Shown here: piece by piece, positions 58,134-64,000 of the stretch | Numbering within the stretch: the stretch's first letter is position 1 | How the letters are laid out: every line of letters starts with the position of its first letter | Origin: Schizochytrium sp. TIO01 | Taxonomy: Eukaryota; Sar; Bigyra; Thraustochytrida; Thraustochytriidae | Direction of reading: 5' to 3' | Assembly (NCBI GenBank): GCA_004764695.1 | Contig: SMSO01000031.1 | Location: 2,713,048-2,777,047, forward strand | Length of the DNA stretch: 64,000 nt | Program-made: the position numbers and the translations under genes | Notes under the pieces: model-generated | Database searches by the model: none | The model's input: only the letters and a program-made list of their open reading frames with translations | Told to the model about the DNA's origin: nothing

Positions 58134-61100
58134 ATGGCGGAATCCGTGCAGAGGACATCGAGCTTCATGTGGTCTGCTGAAGCTCGGCCTACTGACCGTG
58201 TCACAGAATATGGAGATGGCGGCGGCGTGGGTGGTGGCACCATGTCACGGCTGCGTCGAGGCATTTTCCACAATCAGCGTCAACGGCAGAAAAGAGACAA
58301 TGTCACAGAAGACACCGGCAAAGGCAAACTTGGCATGATTGAAGGTGTCTTCTTTCGTGTCTTGACAAATCTTTTTGGTGTCATTCTCTTTTTGCGTTTA
58401 GGGTGGCTTACAGCATATGCGGGAATCGGCCTTGCAATTCTCGTTGTACTTTTATCTTCATCACTAACACTCACAACAGCACTCTCATTAAGTGCAATCT
58501 GTACCAACGGCAAGGTGGCTGCTGGTGGAGCGTACTATCTCATTAGTCGTGCACTCGGCCCCGAGTTTGGTGCCAGTATCGGCGTGCTCTTCTACGTTGC
58601 CACGGCTGTTTCTATTTCTCTTTACCTGCTGGGATTCGCTGAAACTGTGGTTAACCAGATTGGCACTACAATTATCAACGAGGATTGGGATTTACGATTT
58701 ATTGCTTTCCTGGGTCTCATCTTTTGCCAGATGGTTTGTCTTGTTGGCGTTTCAGTTGTGGTCAAGGTTGAAAAGATCATGCTTTTCATCGTAATTATTG
58801 CTGTCTGCCTTTTCGTCATTGGCGTTTTCATTGGCCCGGATAGCACTCCTAACCAGTATGGTTTTGTTGGTCTACAAAGCGGTCTCAACACTGAATCTGA
58901 TTTTCCTGGTGCGTCAACACCAGTTCCTTCAGATCTGACTTATCTTGCAATCGAAGGTCTCACGAAAGCATCCCAGTGTATCACCTCATCAAGTGACCTC
59001 TTGCGTTCTGAATACGGCAATGTCAACCTTGGTATTACGCTTTCTGTGTTTTTCCCTGCTGTCACGGGTATTTTGGCCGGTGCTAACATCTCTGGTGACC
59101 TAAAGAACCCGTCATACGCAATTCCAACTGGTACAGTAATCGCAATTATACTTGGTGCTTTCATTTATATCATCCTCGTGGTTATTTTCGGTGCTTCTTT
59201 TGAGCGAGTCACCGTCAGTGGAGCTACATTCGCGCACAATACAACAGACACAGATGGCGCCACTGTAATGATGTTCAATTGTCAATTCAGTGGTCTTTTT
59301 CACGATTCGACGCTTATTGCAATGACTTCTGTATCTCCTGGATTCGTGTTTTTTGGTATCTACGCTGCCTCATTATCCTCCGGACTTGCCTCTCTTCTTG
59401 GAGCACCGCGCATTCTTCAAGCTCTAGCTAAAGATCGTCTGTTCTCTACCTTTGATCCACTCGCGAAGGGTTATGGCCCCAGCGACGAGCCGCTGCGTGC
59501 CTACGCCGTCACATTTATCATCGCTGCTCTTTGCATCCTGACTGGTGACATTAACTCTGTGGCGCCCCTGATCACCACATTTTTTCTGGCATCATACTCA
59601 ATGGTAAACTACGCTTGCTTTTCGGCTGAGGAGTCAAATTCGCCAGGATGGCGTCCCACGTTCCGGTATTTTGATAAGTGGTTGGCCTTTCTTGGTGCGC
59701 TTGGCTGCATCACAGTTATGCTTTTTCTCTCAGCTATTACCGGATTTGTTACATTCACGATTGGTCTTGGTCTCTACAAGTACGTTGAAGTCTCCGTGCG
59801 AGAAGGCTTGGGCTCTGCATCCAACTGGGGTCCACACAAAGAGTCAGCGGAGTACAATACAGCGTTAGATTCCGTTCTACTTCTCGAGGAGCACACTGAT
59901 CCTAGCGCGTTTTCTAGTGCTGTAGCTGCAAGTAATCAGTCTGCAACCCAAAATTTGAAACGACGCTCTGGAGCCTCTGCACGCCACAGTGTTGAGCCCA
60001 CCTCTGCTACCTCGCATACAGAGATTGAGCTCAGTGGAGTGCAAAAGTCTGGCACTCTCGATGATGACTATACGGTTGACGTTGGACCCGGACTAGAGGA
60101 TGAGATGGACGATACTCTTGATCGAGACGACCATCACGAGACGGGCGGCAGCTTCATGGCTCACGACTCGCAATTTGATACAACTCATGTCAAAAACTAT
60201 CGCCCCCAATGTCTCGTGCTTTCTGGGCCGCCACGCCAACGTCCAGCACTTGCTCTCTTTGTAGCTGGTTTGCGCAAGGCACGTGGTGTGACTGTGTTTG
60301 GAGACATTCTAGTGGGAGATCTCTCCGATCCTAGTCTCTTGCGATTGCGCAATATGCGGGCAAAGGTATCCTATGTGTCTCAATTTGGAATTAAGGCATT
60401 CAATGACGTTATCATTGCGCCATCCTTCCGCACTGGCTGCCGTTCTCTCATGCAAGTTTCAGGCCTTGGCCGTCGCATGCGTGTCAACACTGTTGTTATG
60501 GGCTTTTTAGATGAGTGGAGAACCCCCATGAGTGAGCGCTTGAAGGGCCTTGGCGTGAGTGATGATCAGCATTTTGATGCAGACCATGGCCATGCACCAA
60601 CACGCCAGGGTCATGGCCATCAAGTTCACGAAGACTTGGACTTTTCGCCGCCCCCTAGTGTTGCTGATTATGTGGGTGTAATTGGTGATGCCTTTGATCT
60701 CGGCCTTGGCGTGGCTATCCTTCGCGGTGAGCTCGATCTTTTGCGTAGTGAATATCTAACGCAAACAGTCCAAACTGAGATGGACCGGGTGCTTTCACTT
60801 GGCCTTGCATCTGCAGGGCCTCGATTTGCTTCTCAGAACGGAGCTTACCAAAACCCGAACTACACTGATGTAAATGAGTACCTGGAGCGCTACGAACCAA
60901 ACGCACAAACCCGTGCACATCAGCGCACCGAAAGTATAGACCTTGATGAAGATCGCGCCCACCATTCTTCTGACGGCACAACCGCAAATGCGGATATGGA
61001 TGGAACTCCAACTCTTGAAAGTGAGAACTCCGCTGCCCATACGTCATCAGCAAGGCCTGTAGCTGGTGTTGGCTCCGTATCAAATGGCCAGGACCGTGTG

Positions 61101-61802
61101 TCTTCAGTGCCAGTTGGTCGTAAATCGGCAAAGCGGATCGACGTATGGTGGCTTGTTGACGACGGTGGATTGACGATCATGTTGCCCCATATTTTGCGCC
61201 AGGCATCATCACCTCCCTGGGTGGGATGTAAACTTCGCGTCATGGCAATCGGAGCAAGTGAGGAAGAGGCTCGAACTGAAGAAAAGGCTATGGAGCAACT
61301 TCTCACTAAACTGCGAATTCCAGCAGAGGTCAGCATCGTCGCTCTAAACGATTTCGATGCGAAAGCTCAACAAGAGCGATCTGGAGATCGTGCTGAATTT
61401 AGTATGAAGGCTGACGATGATCGCCGCGACTCCCGCCTTGATTCGCTGGACAATGTTGCACTCGATTATGATGACAGTGAATATACTGCACAAAACGGAG
61501 AGGAACATGATGGTATGGCTGATGTTGATGCCGGGGATATCCAACACCAGCTCTATCGTGCATACAGTAGCATGGAAGGCCATGAGAACACCACAAGGCA
61601 GTCGACCTACGAAAAAGTTGGAAAATTAATTGCAAGGTTCTCCGCGGATGCTCTCATTGTTTTTGTATCTTTGCCCGTCCCACCAATGTCTTTGGATCCT
61701 GAGGAGTACATGAAATGGCTTGACCTTTTATCTAAGGATTGTGCTCCTCCTGTTCTCATGGTCCGTGGCTCTCAGCGTGACGTTGTTACTACAATTTCAT
61801 AA
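58134..61802 (+). CDS. Cation-chloride cotransporter (SLC12 family, KCC-like)
   Basis: 1222 residues, one exon. The frame opens at TTG 58092 but the first ATG is 58134. An N-terminal cytosolic segment leads into a twelve-helix amino-acid-permease-type core with family hallmarks: GVFFRVLTNLFGVILFLRL near 71, NGKVAAGGAYYLISRALGPEFG near 125-146, and FFPAVTGILAGANISGDL near 307-324. The long cytosolic C-terminal SLC12 domain begins with RPQCLVLSGPP near 690 and ends VRGSQRDVVTTIS. The family moves Cl- with K+ (and Na+ in NKCC) to control cell volume and ions. The C-terminal domain contains an unusual His/Asp-rich insert (60555-60640) and Asp/Glu-rich runs. KCC versus NKCC cannot be settled by eye. 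Confidence 0.93.
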   Translation: MAESVQRTSSFMWSAEARPTDRVTEYGDGGGVGGGTMSRLRRGIFHNQRQRQKRDNVTEDTGKGKLGMIEGVFFRVLTNLFGVILFLRLGWLTAYAGIGLAILVVLLSSSLTLTTALSLSAICTNGKVAAGGAYYLISRALGPEFGASIGVLFYVATAVSISLYLLGFAETVVNQIGTTIINEDWDLRFIAFLGLIFCQMVCLVGVSVVVKVEKIMLFIVIIAVCLFVIGVFIGPDSTPNQYGFVGLQSGLNTESDFPGASTPVPSDLTYLAIEGLTKASQCITSSSDLLRSEYGNVNLGITLSVFFPAVTGILAGANISGDLKNPSYAIPTGTVIAIILGAFIYIILVVIFGASFERVTVSGATFAHNTTDTDGATVMMFNCQFSGLFHDSTLIAMTSVSPGFVFFGIYAASLSSGLASLLGAPRILQALAKDRLFSTFDPLAKGYGPSDEPLRAYAVTFIIAALCILTGDINSVAPLITTFFLASYSMVNYACFSAEESNSPGWRPTFRYFDKWLAFLGALGCITVMLFLSAITGFVTFTIGLGLYKYVEVSVREGLGSASNWGPHKESAEYNTALDSVLLLEEHTDPSAFSSAVAASNQSATQNLKRRSGASARHSVEPTSATSHTEIELSGVQKSGTLDDDYTVDVGPGLEDEMDDTLDRDDHHETGGSFMAHDSQFDTTHVKNYRPQCLVLSGPPRQRPALALFVAGLRKARGVTVFGDILVGDLSDPSLLRLRNMRAKVSYVSQFGIKAFNDVIIAPSFRTGCRSLMQVSGLGRRMRVNTVVMGFLDEWRTPMSERLKGLGVSDDQHFDADHGHAPTRQGHGHQVHEDLDFSPPPSVADYVGVIGDAFDLGLGVAILRGELDLLRSEYLTQTVQTEMDRVLSLGLASAGPRFASQNGAYQNPNYTDVNEYLERYEPNAQTRAHQRTESIDLDEDRAHHSSDGTTANADMDGTPTLESENSAAHTSSARPVAGVGSVSNGQDRVSSVPVGRKSAKRIDVWWLVDDGGLTIMLPHILRQASSPPWVGCKLRVMAIGASEEEARTEEKAMEQLLTKLRIPAEVSIVALNDFDAKAQQERSGDRAEFSMKADDDRRDSRLDSLDNVALDYDDSEYTAQNGEEHDGMADVDAGDIQHQLYRAYSSMEGHENTTRQSTYEKVGKLIARFSADALIVFVSLPVPPMSLDPEEYMKWLDLLSKDCAPPVLMVRGSQRDVVTTIS

Positions 61803-62410
61803 GTTTTACTTTAGTCGAAACAAGTATAGTGTAGATCTAGTTTCTTCTTTCCTTCCCTGCCTTCCCACCAGGGTTTGAATATTCTAAACTTTTAATCTTT
61901 AAACAGATATATGCATTTCTAATGTGTTTCATACCATTTTCTACGCACATACCCCGTGTCGTCAAAACTATGTATGTCAAGACCAATTGTCAATTAAAAG
62001 CTGCTGTGCTTGTCTCAAGATGGTGTTTTACTATTTATTCAAAAGGATATCATTTACCGCTTTCTTGTAGTATACATCGAACCTTTTGAGTTTAACCTGA
62101 ATGCAATTAGGAAATTTTCTTCCCCCTCTCTTTCGAAATCAATACGCTTCACACGGCAAGATAGTACTCCTCCTCAAAAAGCAAAAACAAAATTGCTAAT
62201 ACCATGGTAACAAGACTCATAGGCCAATCTATTGCATGGTGTCACTTTATAATTAGATACTACTTTACCAGAAATACTAATACTTGGCCCTGCTTTTTAT
62301 GATTTGGCATAGTTGCAACAAAGTCAATTCGCATGCCATGCCCTACCGCTGCGTGCAAGCTAGTAGGAGATATTGGGTTAGCCTGTTGTAACCCTACTAT
62401 AGTGCGCGTG
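61803..62410. other. Intergenic spacer
   Basis: 0.6 kb containing the cotransporter 3' flank and the upstream region of the zinc-ribbon gene. I see no gene. Confidence 0.45.
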
Positions 62411-63919
62411 ATGTTTGCAAAAGTAAGCGAAACCTTTGCTCGCAAGGAGGTGGCTAAGACCCCTGCGAGACGATGCTTAACCACCAAGAGGCCACCACCA
62501 AGATCTTACTTTCTCAGAAGCCTTCCACCACCGCCTGTCCCTCGTATGTCGTCTAAGACTACCAAGACAAAGTCAGGTCAGGCCCCTACTTCGTCATCAA
62601 TCAAAGCAGGCCCAAAGAGGGCTCACAAGACTGTGCCGCCTCACAACAATTCTAAACAAGCTCCATCCTCTACTTCACAAAGTTCTTACGCTGTACCCGT
62701 ATCTCATCTTAGAGTGTCCCAACCTGTGAAGAAGCACCCTAACGGACGTAGTGAAGGAGACACAAATAACATTGACCTAGCCCCGCCATTGGCCAAGAAT
62801 CATGTGGGTAATTCTGAACATTATGATAAATTTTCGAAGAACGTTGACACTGAGGGAACAGAGGAAACTCTTGAAACGCTTGAGGCCAATCTTGCAGCTA
62901 TCAACGAAGCTGTATCAAACCTGCTTCATGATGTAGACTCAATGTCTATCGAAGATTCTAGTGAAGAGTTTTCGAAAGTGCGACTAGAAATTCTGAGAGA
63001 TGCTGAACTGTGCAAGGAAGAATCTCAGCGTATTCAGACTGAGCTCGGCCAAATGCAAAATCTCAAGCCTTTCACTTCTGCCAGAGACGCCTCGCTCCAA
63101 TCAGGAAAAATGACTACGGAAGCACATCGCTCAGCTCCTGGTGAAACATCAAGGGCTATTCACTTTGCAAAGAACCAGACTTTAAAAGGAAGCTACCTAA
63201 ATTCTATTCGAAGTGTTCAAGAAAAGGCGCTTTTTAAAGGTAGATCTTCATTTCAGAAAGCATCTGAGGCTTTCAAGTATTCACAAAACAGTAGCTCTTT
63301 ATCTCAGCAAAGCCACGTTAAACCATACTCTGGAAACACAGGGGGTCGTAACATGAATGCAGGCCAAAATAACGATATTGATAGCCATTGTAGACAAACG
63401 AACACTGCCAATGTGTCATCACCACAAATTCCACCAGACAAACGTATTACTATAGATCTAGGAAACATGTCCATTACCATTGACCCGAAGAACAATGAAG
63501 ATTCCTACCCTTTGCCCAACTCTGGCTCGTCATATCCAACGCGTGTCGCTGTCGAAACAAGCGCTGCAAGTATTCCTCGGGAAGAGAGACGGGTTGGGGG
63601 TGCAACAACGTCAAAGTACTTCCCGCCTCCAGATAAAGGGGATTCTCACATGGACCACGAAAAGCCAAGGGCAAAAGAAGTTGGCAATAGCGAGGTTGTG
63701 AGGGCATTAGATGAATTTGGAGAACCTTACCGAGCACATGGAGGTGAGTATGTTCTACAAGAGTGCCCGTTTTGCCATGCTACCTATGGCGACCCTTCCA
63801 ACATGTACAAGCTATATGTGCATTCAACAATTGGAATGTTTAAATGTTTTAGGTGTGGCGCTGCGGGAGGGTTCAACAAACTCAAGGCAAAGTTCCAGGA
63901 AAAGAAGCGTCTTTATTGA
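62411..63919 (+). CDS. Putative mitochondrial primase-type zinc-ribbon protein (Twinkle-like N-terminus?)
   Basis: Two starts are possible: ATG 62333 and ATG 62411. The second gives an Arg/Lys/Ser-rich, acid-poor N-terminus (MFAKVSETFARKEVAKTPARR...) typical of a mitochondrial presequence. A long low-complexity Ser/Lys/Gln region with a short coiled-coil-like acidic stretch (62845-63060) follows. Near the end, CPFC and CFRC, separated by about 20 residues, form a CxxC...CxxC zinc ribbon like those of DnaG-type primases and the Twinkle/T7 gp4 N-terminus. The frame stops at TGA 63917-63919, but ACTAAC (63924-63929) and TTGTAG (acceptor at 63960) just downstream look like an intron 3' end. The helicase part could therefore lie outside the window. 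No clean GT donor is visible. Assignment is tentative. Confidence 0.5.
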   Translation: MFAKVSETFARKEVAKTPARRCLTTKRPPPRSYFLRSLPPPPVPRMSSKTTKTKSGQAPTSSSIKAGPKRAHKTVPPHNNSKQAPSSTSQSSYAVPVSHLRVSQPVKKHPNGRSEGDTNNIDLAPPLAKNHVGNSEHYDKFSKNVDTEGTEETLETLEANLAAINEAVSNLLHDVDSMSIEDSSEEFSKVRLEILRDAELCKEESQRIQTELGQMQNLKPFTSARDASLQSGKMTTEAHRSAPGETSRAIHFAKNQTLKGSYLNSIRSVQEKALFKGRSSFQKASEAFKYSQNSSSLSQQSHVKPYSGNTGGRNMNAGQNNDIDSHCRQTNTANVSSPQIPPDKRITIDLGNMSITIDPKNNEDSYPLPNSGSSYPTRVAVETSAASIPREERRVGGATTSKYFPPPDKGDSHMDHEKPRAKEVGNSEVVRALDEFGEPYRAHGGEYVLQECPFCHATYGDPSNMYKLYVHSTIGMFKCFRCGAAGGFNKLKAKFQEKKRLY

Positions 63920-64000
63920 AGCAACTAACTTGTCTGAGCAGTTGCTTTATGCTGTTGTAGATTATATCGTACCTTTTCAAAAGACCACCTTCGCCGATTG

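Noticed and set aside
1-64000. CRISPR arrays, insertion sequences, integrases, retroelement genes or viral genes
   Set aside because: No direct-repeat/spacer arrays, transposase, reverse transcriptase or capsid motifs were seen on either strand.

Overview
The window is nuclear DNA of a unicellular eukaryote. Cytochrome c carries a GT-AG intron with a good branch point, and the other proteins are eukaryotic: a Rab escort protein, a cation-chloride cotransporter, a giant HECT ubiquitin ligase, an EF-hand protein and a multi-Ig receptor. Very long intronless genes, few short introns, a MOT1-type molybdate transporter and an ectodomain mixing Ig, PKD, TSP1-like, EGF-like and 'CDGxGxSC' cysteine motifs suggest a stramenopile, perhaps a thraustochytrid or other labyrinthulomycete. 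That placement is inference, not proof.

Layout. Bases 1-254 hold the 3' end of a plus-strand gene, followed by about 3.8 kb without a convincing gene. A molybdate transporter lies at 4021-5433. A probably two-exon gene of unknown function (6160-7377) converges on a spliced SPEC3/stum-like membrane-protein gene on the minus strand (8059-8794, 5' end unresolved). Bases 8795-12416 are dense in microsatellites, with a 12-bp tandem repeat and a perfect hairpin. A possible small minus-strand ORF sits at 12417-12674.

Two giant minus-strand, single-exon genes follow and fill nearly 29 kb. The first is a 3558-residue membrane protein (13030-23706) with signal peptide, PKD and Ig-like domains, TSP1/EGF-like modules, one membrane helix and two PH-like domains. 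The second is a 5761-residue HECT E3 ligase (24630-41915) with ZZ, SPRY, ConA/LamG-like, UBA, RanBP2-type zinc finger and MORN-like modules. Then come a small acidic-protein gene (minus, about 42860-43495), a divergent EF-hand protein gene (43872-46127) and cytochrome c (minus, 46389-46849).

After 4.3 kb of repeat-bearing intergenic DNA lies an unknown membrane-protein reading frame cut by an in-frame TAG (51187-52248, minus). Rab escort protein (53161-55071), an unknown basic protein (56281-57066), a cation-chloride cotransporter (58134-61802) and a mitochondrial-type protein with a primase-like zinc ribbon (62411-63919) complete the window. The last gene probably continues through an intron beyond the window edge.

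The genes do not form an operon or one pathway. They are ordinary eukaryotic neighbours (transport, ubiquitination, prenylation, respiration, adhesion or sensing). The most unusual items are the two giant mosaic proteins, the TAG-interrupted frame, the newly joined stum-like terminal exon and the odd word composition of the intergenic DNA. Several long open frames begin at TTG or GTG, so starts here were reset to in-frame ATGs or to splice acceptors.
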